Below, in pieces: positions 52,534-61,084 of a stretch of DNA of 64,000 bases (within the stretch, counting starts at the first letter, position 1; every line of letters starts with the position of its first letter). The notes beneath the pieces are model-generated. The model made no database searches, was not told where the DNA came from, and worked only from the letters and a program-made list of their open reading frames with translations. A program made the translations under genes and the position numbers. The stretch lies in the NCBI RefSeq assembly GCF_000519185.1, contig NZ_JAFA01000013.1, positions 1 to 64,000 of the forward strand, in the 5' to 3' direction. Source of the stretch: Paraburkholderia nodosa DSM 21604. GTDB lineage: Bacteria; Pseudomonadota; Gammaproteobacteria; Burkholderiales; Burkholderiaceae.

Positions 52534-54003
52534 ATGCAAACCCAGATCGATTCAGGTTTCACGTTCGTGCTCTTCGGCGCCACCGGCGACCTGTCGATGC
52601 GCAAGATCCTCCCCGCCCTGTATGAAGCGCACCGTTCAGGCATGCTCGCCCAGGCCGGCAAGATCGTGGGCGTCGCGCGCCACGAAGAAGATCGTGCAGC
52701 GTACATCCAGTGGGTCGACGAGCACGTCAAGCCGCATGTGAAGAAGAACGGCGGCTTCGACGACAATGCGTGGGCCAGCTTCCTCGAGCGCATCGTCTAC
52801 GTGAAGCTCGACCTCTCGCGCGCCGAAGACTTCACGCATCTGCGCGACGGCATCGCGTCGCTGCCCGGCATTCGTGTGTTCTATCTGGCTACGGGCCCGT
52901 CGCTGTTCGTGCCGATCTGCCACGCGCTTGCCGCCGTCGGTCTGAACGAGAACTCACGCATCGTGCTGGAAAAGCCGCTCGGCTACGACCTCAAGTCGTC
53001 CAACGCCATCAACGACGCCGTGGGCGAGATCTTCGCCGAAGGCCAGATCTACCGGATCGATCACTATCTCGGCAAGGAGCCGGTGCAGAACCTGCTCGCG
53101 CTGCGTTTCGGCAATGCGCTCTTCGAGCCGCTGTGGCGCCGCGAATGGGTAGAGAGCATCCAGATCACGATTGCCGAAGAACTGGGCGTCGAAGCGCGCG
53201 GCGACTTTTATGACAACACGGGCGCGCTGCGCGACATGGTGCAAAATCACCTGTTGCAGTTGCTCTCGATCGTCGCCATGGAGCCGCCGCATTCGATGGA
53301 TTCGGATTCGGTGCGCGACGAAAAGCTTCGCGTGCTGCGCGCGCTCAAGCCGATCAACCCGCTCGACATCAGCAAGGTCGCCGTGCGCGGGCAGTATCAC
53401 GCGGGCGTGATCCGCGGCCAGGCGGTGCCGGGCTATGCGACCGAGCATGGCGTGAAGCCCGAGAGCCACACGGAAACCTTCGTCGCGCTGAAGGTGGAGA
53501 TCGAGAACTGGCGCTGGGCGGGCGTGCCCTTCTTCCTGCGCACCGGCAAGCGTCTTGCCGACCGCGTGGCCGAGATCGTCGTGAACTTCCGTCCGGTGCC
53601 GCATTCGGCGCTCGGCGCGCCGGCGCTGCGCCCCGGCGCGAACCGCCTCGTGATCCGCCTGCAGCCGAACGAGAACATCCGCCTTTACTGCCTCGCGAAG
53701 CAGCCCGGCGAAGGCATGAATCTCGCGAGCGTGCATCTGGATCTCGCGTTCGACCAGTTCTTCCGCGAAGGCCAGATGGAGGCTTACCAGCGCCTGCTGC
53801 TCGACGTGATCAACGGGCGCCTCGCGCTGTTTGTGCGCCGCGACGAGCAGGAAGCGGCGTGGACGTGGGTCGAGCCGATCCTCAACGAGTGGGCGGCAAC
53901 GCCGCGCGCGCCCAAGCCGTACGCGGCCGGCACATGGGGACCGGCGGCGGCGAGCGCGATGCTTGCACAGCACGACACCTGCTGGCTCGAAGAAGAGAAT
54001 TGA
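52534..54003 (+). CDS. zwf: Glucose-6-phosphate 1-dehydrogenase
   Basis: A 489-aa NADP-dependent enzyme oxidising glucose 6-phosphate to 6-phosphogluconolactone. Nucleotide motif LFGATGDLSMRK (residues about 13-24), active-site RIDHYLGKEPVQN (near residues 174-186), and GVPFFLRTGKR. Normal length. It is the first gene of zwf-pgl-glk/hexR and feeds the Entner-Doudoroff route. Confidence 0.98.
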   Translation: MQTQIDSGFTFVLFGATGDLSMRKILPALYEAHRSGMLAQAGKIVGVARHEEDRAAYIQWVDEHVKPHVKKNGGFDDNAWASFLERIVYVKLDLSRAEDFTHLRDGIASLPGIRVFYLATGPSLFVPICHALAAVGLNENSRIVLEKPLGYDLKSSNAINDAVGEIFAEGQIYRIDHYLGKEPVQNLLALRFGNALFEPLWRREWVESIQITIAEELGVEARGDFYDNTGALRDMVQNHLLQLLSIVAMEPPHSMDSDSVRDEKLRVLRALKPINPLDISKVAVRGQYHAGVIRGQAVPGYATEHGVKPESHTETFVALKVEIENWRWAGVPFFLRTGKRLADRVAEIVVNFRPVPHSALGAPALRPGANRLVIRLQPNENIRLYCLAKQPGEGMNLASVHLDLAFDQFFREGQMEAYQRLLLDVINGRLALFVRRDEQEAAWTWVEPILNEWAATPRAPKPYAAGTWGPAAASAMLAQHDTCWLEEEN

Positions 54004-54096
54004 TGGGATTGCATGGCGGCGCGCACAGCGAGCGCGACGCCGGACCGGACAGATGAACTACCCCGTAGACCTACAAAAAAGCAGCATGGAGGAGAA

Positions 54097-54798
54097 GTGA
54101 TCGAGCTTCACGTATTCGACGACCCGCGCGTCCAATCCGACGCGCTGGCGCGAGCCGTGGGCGACGCGCTACATGCGTCGCTCGCCGCTCAGCAAGCGGC
54201 GCCCGGTACTGCCGTGCGCCGTGCAACGCTTGCCGTCTCCGGCGGCACGAGCCCGCGCCCCTTCCTCGAGGCCCTTTCGACGCACCGTTTCGACTGGGCG
54301 CACATCGACGTCACGCTCGTCGACGACCGCTGGGTGCCGGACACCGACTCCGCGAGCAACGCGCGCCTCGCGCGCGAGACGCTGCTCACGCATGAAGCGG
54401 CCAGCGCGCACTTCCTGCCGCTGGTCGACGTGGCGCAGGATCTCGACGCGCATGTCGCCGCGCTCAATGCCGACCCGGCCCGCAAGCTGCCGAACGTCGC
54501 CGTGCTCGGCATGGGCGAGGACGGCCACACGGCCTCGATTTTCGCCGACGCCCCCGAATGGCACGAAGCCATCACCACGGCACGCCCGTTCGTGGCCGTG
54601 CATCCGCAGGCCGCGCCCCACGCGCGCGTCTCGTGGTCGATGCAGGCGCTGCGCCAGGTCGATCGCCTGTTCCTGCTGATTGCGGGACAGCGCAAGCTCG
54701 AAGTGCTGCAACAGGCCGCCGCGGCCGAACAAAACAACGCCATCTCGAAGCTGGCGAACGACAAGGGAGTGAGACTCGATGTCTACTGGTGCGCCTAA
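54097..54798 (+). CDS. pgl: 6-phosphogluconolactonase
   Basis: A 233-aa DevB-type lactonase. Signatures: LAVSGGTSPRPFLEAL, HIDVTLVDDRWVPDTDSASNARL and VLGMGEDGHTASIFADAPE. The GTG at 54097 is preceded by GGAGGAG, very close, and overlaps the stop of a 15-codon frame (54053-54100), suggesting translational coupling. The 3' end overlaps glk/hexR by 20 bases. Confidence 0.93.
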   Translation: MIELHVFDDPRVQSDALARAVGDALHASLAAQQAAPGTAVRRATLAVSGGTSPRPFLEALSTHRFDWAHIDVTLVDDRWVPDTDSASNARLARETLLTHEAASAHFLPLVDVAQDLDAHVAALNADPARKLPNVAVLGMGEDGHTASIFADAPEWHEAITTARPFVAVHPQAAPHARVSWSMQALRQVDRLFLLIAGQRKLEVLQQAAAAEQNNAISKLANDKGVRLDVYWCA

Positions 54799-56695
54799 TA
54801 AAAACGCCCCTGGCGCAGGCCAGCACGCCGACGGTCCGAGGCTGCTCGCCGACATCGGCGGAACCAACGCGCGCTTCGCGCTGGAAACGCGTCCGGGCGA
54901 AATCGGCCAGGTGCGCGTATATCCGTGCGCGCAGTATCCCGGCGTCGCGGAAGTGATCCAGCAATACCTGAAGGACAACAAGATCGGCCGCGTGAATCAT
55001 GCGGCCATCGCCATTGCGAATCCGGTCGACGGCGACCAGGTGCGCATGACCAATCACGACTGGACCTTCTCGATCGAAGCCACGCGCCGCGCGCTCGGCT
55101 TCGACACGCTGCTGGTCGTCAACGATTTCACCGCGCTCGCCATGGCGCTGCCCGGCCTGACCGACTCGCAGCGCGTGCAGGTAGGCGGCGGCCAGCGCCG
55201 CCAGAACAGTGTGATCGGCCTGCTCGGGCCGGGCACGGGTCTCGGCGTCTCGGGCCTGATTCCCGCCGACGACCGCTGGATCGCACTGGGCAGCGAAGGC
55301 GGTCACGCAAGCTTCTCGCCGCAGGACGAGCGCGAAGACATCGTGCTGCAATTCGCGCGCAAGAAGTGGCCGCATGTGTCGTTCGAGCGCGTGTGCGCGG
55401 GGCCCGGCCTCGAACTGATCTATCGCGCGCTCGCCGCCCGCGACAAGAAGAAGCTGCCCGCCGATCTCGGCACGGCCGAAGTCGTGCAACGCGCGCATGA
55501 CGGCGAGGCGCTCGCGCTCGAGACCGTCGAATGCTTCTGCGGAATTCTCGGCAGCTTCGCGGGCAACATCGCGATGACGCTCGGCTCGCTCGGCGGCATC
55601 TATATCGGCGGCGGCGTGGTGCCGCGCCTGGGCGATCTCTTCACGCGCTCGTCGTTCCGCCAGCGCTTCGAGGCGAAGGGCCGTTTCGACGCCTATCTCG
55701 CGAACGTGCCCACCTACGTGATCACGGCCGAGTATCCGGCGTTCCTCGGCGTTTCGGCCATTCTCGCGGAGCAGTTGTCGAATCGCGCGGGTGGCGGCTC
55801 GTCGGCCGTGTTCGAACGCATTCGCCAGATGCGCGACGCGCTCACGCCCGCCGAACGCCGCGTGGCCGACCTCGCGCTCAACCATCCGCGCTCGATCATC
55901 AACGATCCGATCGTCGATATCGCGCGCAAGGCCGACGTGAGCCAGCCCACGGTCATCCGCTTCTGCCGCTCGCTTGGCTGCCAGGGCCTCTCGGACTTCA
56001 AGCTCAAGCTCGCCACGGGCCTCACGGGCACGATTCCGGTGAGCCACAGCCAGGTGCATCTGGGCGACACCGCCACCGACTTCGGCGCGAAGGTGCTCGA
56101 CAACACCGTCTCGGCCATCCTGCAACTGCGCGAGCACCTGAACTTCGAGCAGGTCGAGAATGCGATCACGCTGCTCAACGGCGCGCGCCGCATCGAGTTC
56201 TATGGGCTCGGCAACTCGCACATCGTCGCGCAGGACGCGCACTACAAGTTCTTCCGCTTCGGCATCCCGACCATCGCCTATGGCGACCTGTACATGCAGG
56301 CCGCTTCCGCCGCGCTGCTCGGCAAGGGCGACGTGATCGTGGCCGTGTCGAAGTCGGGCCGCGCGCCGGAACTGCTGCGTGTGCTCGACGTCGCCATGCA
56401 GGCGGGCGCGAAGGTGATCGCCATCACGTCGAGCAACACGCCGCTCGCCAAGCGCGCGACCGTGGCGCTCGAAACCGATCACATCGAGATGCGCGAATCG
56501 CAGCTTTCGATGATCTCGCGCATCCTGCATCTGCTGATGATCGACATCCTCGCAGTGGGCGTGGCGATTCGCCGTGCTTCGCCCGATGCGGACCTCGGCA
56601 ACGCCGTCGAAAAGGCGCGCGAGCATGCCGACGACGATGCATCGGCCGTGCTCGACTGGCTGAGCCACGGCGCCTCGCCCACGGCGCGCGACTGA
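54779..56695 (+). CDS. Bifunctional glucokinase / HexR (RpiR-family) regulator
   Basis: A 638-aa fusion. Residues about 20-340 are glucokinase (LLADIGGTNARFAL, NDFTALAMALPGL, GPGTGLGVSGL, GSEGGHASF, GGIYIGGGVVPRLG). Residues about 340-417 are an RpiR-type HTH (IVDIARKADVSQPTVIRFCRSLG), and about 470-600 a SIS sugar-phosphate-binding domain (RIEFYGLGNSHIVAQD, VIVAVSKSGRAPELL). The kinase makes glucose 6-phosphate; the HTH-SIS part is HexR, which senses KDPG and represses the operon. The fusion is characteristic of Burkholderia. It overlaps pgl by 20 bases and is followed by a terminator. Confidence 0.96.
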   Translation: MSTGAPNKNAPGAGQHADGPRLLADIGGTNARFALETRPGEIGQVRVYPCAQYPGVAEVIQQYLKDNKIGRVNHAAIAIANPVDGDQVRMTNHDWTFSIEATRRALGFDTLLVVNDFTALAMALPGLTDSQRVQVGGGQRRQNSVIGLLGPGTGLGVSGLIPADDRWIALGSEGGHASFSPQDEREDIVLQFARKKWPHVSFERVCAGPGLELIYRALAARDKKKLPADLGTAEVVQRAHDGEALALETVECFCGILGSFAGNIAMTLGSLGGIYIGGGVVPRLGDLFTRSSFRQRFEAKGRFDAYLANVPTYVITAEYPAFLGVSAILAEQLSNRAGGGSSAVFERIRQMRDALTPAERRVADLALNHPRSIINDPIVDIARKADVSQPTVIRFCRSLGCQGLSDFKLKLATGLTGTIPVSHSQVHLGDTATDFGAKVLDNTVSAILQLREHLNFEQVENAITLLNGARRIEFYGLGNSHIVAQDAHYKFFRFGIPTIAYGDLYMQAASAALLGKGDVIVAVSKSGRAPELLRVLDVAMQAGAKVIAITSSNTPLAKRATVALETDHIEMRESQLSMISRILHLLMIDILAVGVAIRRASPDADLGNAVEKAREHADDDASAVLDWLSHGASPTARD

Positions 56696-56730
56696 AGTCA
56701 GCTCATTCGCCGGCTGATTCGGGCGACGAA

Positions 56731-56758
56731 AAAATGGGACGCCGAGGCGTCCCATTTT
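56731..56758 (+). terminator. Terminator after glk/hexR
   Basis: Perfect stem AAAATGGGACGCC/GGCGTCCCATTTT with a two-base centre; bidirectional, also suitable for the converging efflux gene. Confidence 0.92.
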
Positions 56759-56786
56759 CATTTCGCGCGACGTATCGACGTACGGC

Positions 56787-58019
56787 TCACGGCGTTGCCG
56801 TTTGCGCCGCGTCCGGCGCCGGCGTGCCGTGCCACTTCACGACGAGCGCGCGCCCCACCCACGTCATCAGGCCGCACACGCCGATCGTCACGCCCATGCC
56901 GAACGGCGAGATACCCGGGAACCAGCCGACCACGGCGCTCGCCAACGCGCCGAGAGCGAGCTGCGTCGCGCCGAATACCGCCGCCGCCGCGCCCGCGTTC
57001 TTCGGGTAGCGGTACATGAGATCGGTGGCGCAGTTCGCGCCGAGCAGCCCCACCACGCTCACCACGAAGAACAGGCCGAACACGATCGACCACAGGCCGC
57101 CCCAGCCCGTCACGCACATGAGCGCGACGAAGAGCGACGCGACGATGCTCACACCCGAAGCGATCGACACCATGCGCAGGCTGCCGAGCCGCCCGATGAA
57201 GCGCGTGTTGAGGAAGTTGCCGAGCATGATGCCGAACACGTTCGCGCCGAAGAAGAATCCGTAGTGCTGCGGCGAAACGTGGAAGTACTCGATATAGACG
57301 AACGGCGTGGCCGAGATATAGGTGAACATCGCGGCGAACGCCATGCCGCCGCAGAGCATGTGCCCCCAGACGAGCGGATCGCGCAGCAAGCGCCCATAAG
57401 CCGCGAACGAGCGCAGCACGGCCGCGCTTTCGCGCTTTTCCGGCGGCCAGGTTTCCGGTACGCGCAGATAGGCCGCCACGGCGCACGCGAGGCCGAACAG
57501 CGTGAGCACGACGAACACCACGCGCCAGCCGCCGATCAGCAGCAACTGTCCGCCGATCAGCGGTGCGAGCAGCGGCCCGATCGCCGTGACGATCGCGACC
57601 ATCGAGAGGACTTTGGCGGCATCGGAAGGCTCGTGGGCGTCGCGCGCGATGGCCCGCGAGAGCACCGAGGCCGCGCCCGCGCCGAGCGCCTGCAGAAACC
57701 GCACGATCACGAGTTCGCCCACCGAAAACGAGAGCCAGCAGGCAATGCTGGCCAGCGTGAAGAGCGCGATGCCGCCGAGCAGCACGGGGCGGCGGCCATA
57801 CGCGTCGGAAACCGGGCCGTAGAGCAGCATGCCGATCGAAAAGCCGGCCATGAAGCTCGTGAGCGTCGAGGCCGCAGCGGCGGCGCTCACGCCAAACGAC
57901 TGCGCGATGGCGGGCAGGCTCGGCAGATACATGTCGGTGGCGAGCGGGCCACAGGCGGCGAGTGCGCCCAGCAACAGGATCAGCCGGCCATCGGGCCGGC
58001 GGCGCGGGGAATGGGACAT
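56787..58019 (-). CDS. Bcr/CflA-family multidrug efflux MFS transporter
   Basis: A 410-aa, 12-helix drug:proton antiporter. The start MSHSPRRRPDGRLILLLGAL leads into helix 1; ATDMYLPSLPAIAQSFGVS is the hallmark of the Bcr/CflA group, followed by the MFS loop GPVSDAYGRRPVLLGG and FLQALGAGAASVLSRAIARD. Relatives export bicyclomycin, chloramphenicol or sulfonamides; the substrate here is unknown. The ATG at 58019 was preferred to upstream frames. Monocistronic. Confidence 0.92.
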   Translation of the reverse strand: MSHSPRRRPDGRLILLLGALAACGPLATDMYLPSLPAIAQSFGVSAAAAASTLTSFMAGFSIGMLLYGPVSDAYGRRPVLLGGIALFTLASIACWLSFSVGELVIVRFLQALGAGAASVLSRAIARDAHEPSDAAKVLSMVAIVTAIGPLLAPLIGGQLLLIGGWRVVFVVLTLFGLACAVAAYLRVPETWPPEKRESAAVLRSFAAYGRLLRDPLVWGHMLCGGMAFAAMFTYISATPFVYIEYFHVSPQHYGFFFGANVFGIMLGNFLNTRFIGRLGSLRMVSIASGVSIVASLFVALMCVTGWGGLWSIVFGLFFVVSVVGLLGANCATDLMYRYPKNAGAAAAVFGATQLALGALASAVVGWFPGISPFGMGVTIGVCGLMTWVGRALVVKWHGTPAPDAAQTATP

Positions 58020-58239
58020 GGTGTGTGTGGCGGCGAAACACGCGCGGCTCGCGCGGTCTCGATGTCATGGGCCGATTCTTCCGTCGCTGCAGGAGCGGAC
58101 GAAAGCGGACAAAAACAGCAACGCGGTGCCGCCGAATTGTACCTGACGCCCCTTGCCCGCCATGCGCCACCTCAGATGCGGCGGCGTCGCGGCTTTGCGT
58201 TAAGCTGCCCGCTTTCGTTCAACTTGCCGCGTTGCCGAC

Positions 58240-58521
58240 ATGACCGCCTTCCTGCTCATCTGGAGCCCCAAGAAATGGCCCTGGCCTGAACTGCCCGACT
58301 TCGCGCGCCGTGTGCGCGCCGGGGAAGCCGTCGCCGACACCTGGGGATGCGGCTTCGCACGCGGCATCCTGCCGGGCGACCGGGTGTTCCTGCACCGCGT
58401 GGCTGCCGAACCGCGCGGGCTGTTCGGTTCCGGCTACGTCACGCGCGCGCCCTACGAGGTGCCGGACGCCGCGTACAAGCGCGGCTACCGGCTGTGCATC
58501 GACTTCGTCGTTGACTTTTAG
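58240..58521 (+). pseudogene. EVE-domain-like protein, truncated by the island
   Basis: A 93-aa fragment starting MTAFLLIWSPKKWPWPELPD, with a WGCGFARGILPGDRVFLHRV core and GLFGSGYVTRAPYEV, the N-terminal half of EVE/PUA-like modules often fused to HNH nucleases. It stops abruptly (CIDFVVDF, stop at 58519-58521) exactly where base composition changes. A complete EVE domain needs roughly 50 more residues. I infer that the gene was cut by the island; the missing 3' part should lie beyond the island's other end. A naturally short protein cannot be excluded. Confidence 0.65.
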
Positions 58522-58685
58522 TAACCAATGTTGTGTGTAACCAACTATCCGACAAGCGTCTTCGCGAGATTCGCTTAATTGCACATTGCGAGGGCTGCGC
58601 AATCAACACCTCACCGCTTAAAGGGTCAAATACTTTTTTGTTGACCAAATGGTGGACAGGCGCTCGAAATTGTCGCGGCAGGGGG

Positions 58686-59111
58686 CTAGGACCCACCCCT
58701 CTTCTTTAACTGCTCATTTAGCCTCGTTAGTTCGCTGTTGAGGTCCTGAATTTCGCACTTTAAACGATGAATCTCATGAAAATACTCACTATTCTGCGCC
58801 TGGAGTTGCTCTATTCTATTATTTTGTCGGTCAACTAGGCTAATTAGTTCCTCCCCGTCACTTGGATTTTCCCCAATCTCCTCATCATTATCTGTTTTTG
58901 ATGAATCCCGCTCTTTGCAAATGGATTCCAGTTCATCTATTACCCAACTTCGCTTCGGCGTGTAAAGCAATCTTCGACTGCAACCAGCCAATTGAATAAT
59001 AGAGTCTCGCGTCGCTGGAATCGTTATATCGCCTCTTAGAATCTCCAAGGCGCTCTTCAAACGCGCCGTCATAATCTCGAATTCTTCACTCTTATAGCTC
59101 TCCAGGCTCAT
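58686..59111 (-). CDS. GinD-like small HTH/coiled-coil protein
   Basis: A 141-aa protein. Residues about 34-52 (TRDSIIQLAGCSRRLLYTPK region) look like a helix-turn-helix; residues about 88-137 (LVDRQNNRIEQLQAQNSEYF and HEIHRLKCEIQDLNSELTRL) form a coiled coil. This fits the small putative DNA-binding protein at the end of ginABCD operons and recalls TnpC of Tn554. It is probably an accessory factor for the recombinases. The ATG at 59111 overlaps the ginC stop as ATGA, after GGGGTG; a GTG at 59117 is an alternative. Confidence 0.65.
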   Translation of the reverse strand: MSLESYKSEEFEIMTARLKSALEILRGDITIPATRDSIIQLAGCSRRLLYTPKRSWVIDELESICKERDSSKTDNDEEIGENPSDGEELISLVDRQNNRIEQLQAQNSEYFHEIHRLKCEIQDLNSELTRLNEQLKKRGGS

Positions 59112-61084
59112 ACACACCCCGCCGACAATTGGGCCAACATGCTTTCGTAAATTGAAACTTGTTCTTCGTAGAACTCCCTTGCATGGGAAAGATTTGGGTC
59201 GCTGGCGTTTTTGCGTGCTTTCGCGAGCCTCTTTTCAATCGCCGTTCGATGAGTTTCCGGAACCACCGAATTGTCACAATCTCGGGGATTGCAGTGGAGG
59301 TCACCAAGGCACGGAGGAGTCCTGTCTGCCGTACTTGAATCCGCCAAATTCAACGTACAAACTCCGACTCCCGAAACAAAAATGGGCAACGGCTTGCGCG
59401 CCAGTTCTCGAATGAAATCCACACGCGCTTGGCCAGACAAGGCCATACCTTGAAAAAAGGCCTCCGTCCGCTGTCTGTGTGTCTCTGCTCCCGCGCCGGC
59501 GAAGTTCTTCCCCTCGCCGTATAGGCCAAGTGCAACCTCCATTCGGGCGCGTTCAACAGCGTCTGCGCCTGTGAGACTAGCCAGCAGGACCCTCGGTATG
59601 TTCCCGTAACCTAGCGTTTCCTTCGCTGGTATTCCGCGCGAAGCCACCTGTGCAGCGTAGCTGAGATGCTTCAATTGGATGCTAATATACGAAAGCCTCA
59701 CCTCCATTCGCGCGAGTTGGTCAACCAGCCCCTCTCGAAATTGATGACAGTGCAAGCGCCAATTCGCAAACGCCTTCGACTTGTCAATTCGAGAAAGATA
59801 TCGCCTCAAGCGAGTGTTCAGAGCTTGATTTTTCATCGGCATCGCTTCGCCTTTTCGGTCCGCCTGATTCCCATTGACTGTAGCAGTTAGCCACCGTGTT
59901 TCCTTGATACGGGATAAAGCTTCTAAGGCAGCGACAGCGTCAATCAAGATATCGGTCGCGACCCACCTGTCATACAAGTCGCCGGGCCCGTCGGCCTCTT
60001 GTTCCCCGCGTTTCCGATGTTTCAAAACATCGGAGTGAATACTCATTCCCCATTGATTTTCTTTTAAACACCCGACAGCAAGAAGAGTTATCTCCTCGTA
60101 TCGCATCCCGGTGTACAGCAAAATCTGGCTTATGCTCGCCATCTGCACGTCATCGAGAAAGTCTCCAAACTCAGATATCGAAAAGCCAAACTTCTCCACA
60201 AAGGAATCGGAAAGCTTTGCACGCATTTCATCACGTTTCTTTTTATCTCCCTCGCGACGTGTTTTCCCTCGAATTTCAATATAGGCTGCAAAGGCACGTT
60301 TGAATTTTTTCCAGCCTCGCCTTCCTTCCTGAATTAACTCTTCGTTAAAATGTACATCACGTAACCCTTTTCCCATGAGGGAAAGGAACGTACCGACAAT
60401 ACTTTGGTTCTCACGCGTGAAAAAAGCAAACAAAGGTGCAGGTAAAACTTGATACCCCACTTTCGGAATCTCGAGAGTCGCACTAGTACTATCGACTTGA
60501 GGTGGCTTTGCGGACTTCCTGCGTAACGCTCTCTTTAAGTCAATCATAGCAAAGGGGAAGCCGCGTCCTTTCAATACCTTTTTCATATACGAGTGCGAAA
60601 GCAACGTAAGTGCCGGCCTCACCTGCAACAGGTTCTTTGCGCCCGACAAATACGACACCACCGTATCCAAAGAGAAGCTAGCGAGCGATAACCCTTCCGC
60701 ATGATGCTCTGTCATGCGGGAAATTGCGGTCACGATGGCGCGCACCCTGCTCACGACGGTCTCCGCATCCGGAGCACGCCTTCGGCCAATTTTGCGGTAG
60801 TGACAGATATAAACGTACGCGAATATTTTCAGGTCATAAACGATATCGTTCGCCAGTCTAGCTTCAATTCGCGCCCAATCAATGCTCACGCGATAGTGCC
60901 CTGCAACAATTGCTTTTTTTGATGTCCGCGAGTACAAAGGCCAAACACTCGAACCGAATACGCACCGGTCATTAATACGAGTCTCTTCATTCACCGACAG
61001 CTCTTCGAGGGATACGACCTCTTTCGCCGAAGTGCTTGCTTGGATAGCTCGACCTCTCATCTTTTCACCCAAAGAGAAAATCAT
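59108..61084 (-). CDS. GinC-like tyrosine-recombinase-related protein
   Basis: A 658-aa protein. The C-terminal half has a recombinase-like core: LLYTGMRYEEITLL (R328), NWRLHCHQFREGLV (H447, R450) and LKHLSYAAQ (H473). The nucleophilic Tyr expected nine residues after H473 is replaced by Ser (S482). A cysteine cluster (C576, C592, C598, C603) follows, possibly zinc-binding. It ends with a helical, charged tail. In GInts all four gin genes are required for integration and excision. The ATG at 61084 overlaps the ginB end; an ATG at 61060, after GGGTG, is a good alternative start. Confidence 0.72.
   Translation of the reverse strand: MIFSLGEKMRGRAIQASTSAKEVVSLEELSVNEETRINDRCVFGSSVWPLYSRTSKKAIVAGHYRVSIDWARIEARLANDIVYDLKIFAYVYICHYRKIGRRRAPDAETVVSRVRAIVTAISRMTEHHAEGLSLASFSLDTVVSYLSGAKNLLQVRPALTLLSHSYMKKVLKGRGFPFAMIDLKRALRRKSAKPPQVDSTSATLEIPKVGYQVLPAPLFAFFTRENQSIVGTFLSLMGKGLRDVHFNEELIQEGRRGWKKFKRAFAAYIEIRGKTRREGDKKKRDEMRAKLSDSFVEKFGFSISEFGDFLDDVQMASISQILLYTGMRYEEITLLAVGCLKENQWGMSIHSDVLKHRKRGEQEADGPGDLYDRWVATDILIDAVAALEALSRIKETRWLTATVNGNQADRKGEAMPMKNQALNTRLRRYLSRIDKSKAFANWRLHCHQFREGLVDQLARMEVRLSYISIQLKHLSYAAQVASRGIPAKETLGYGNIPRVLLASLTGADAVERARMEVALGLYGEGKNFAGAGAETHRQRTEAFFQGMALSGQARVDFIRELARKPLPIFVSGVGVCTLNLADSSTADRTPPCLGDLHCNPRDCDNSVVPETHRTAIEKRLAKARKNASDPNLSHAREFYEEQVSIYESMLAQLSAGCV

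Noticed and set aside
58522..58685. Possible terminator for the island operon
   Set aside because: Short inverted repeats occur but none has a stable stem followed by a T-run, so I do not call one.
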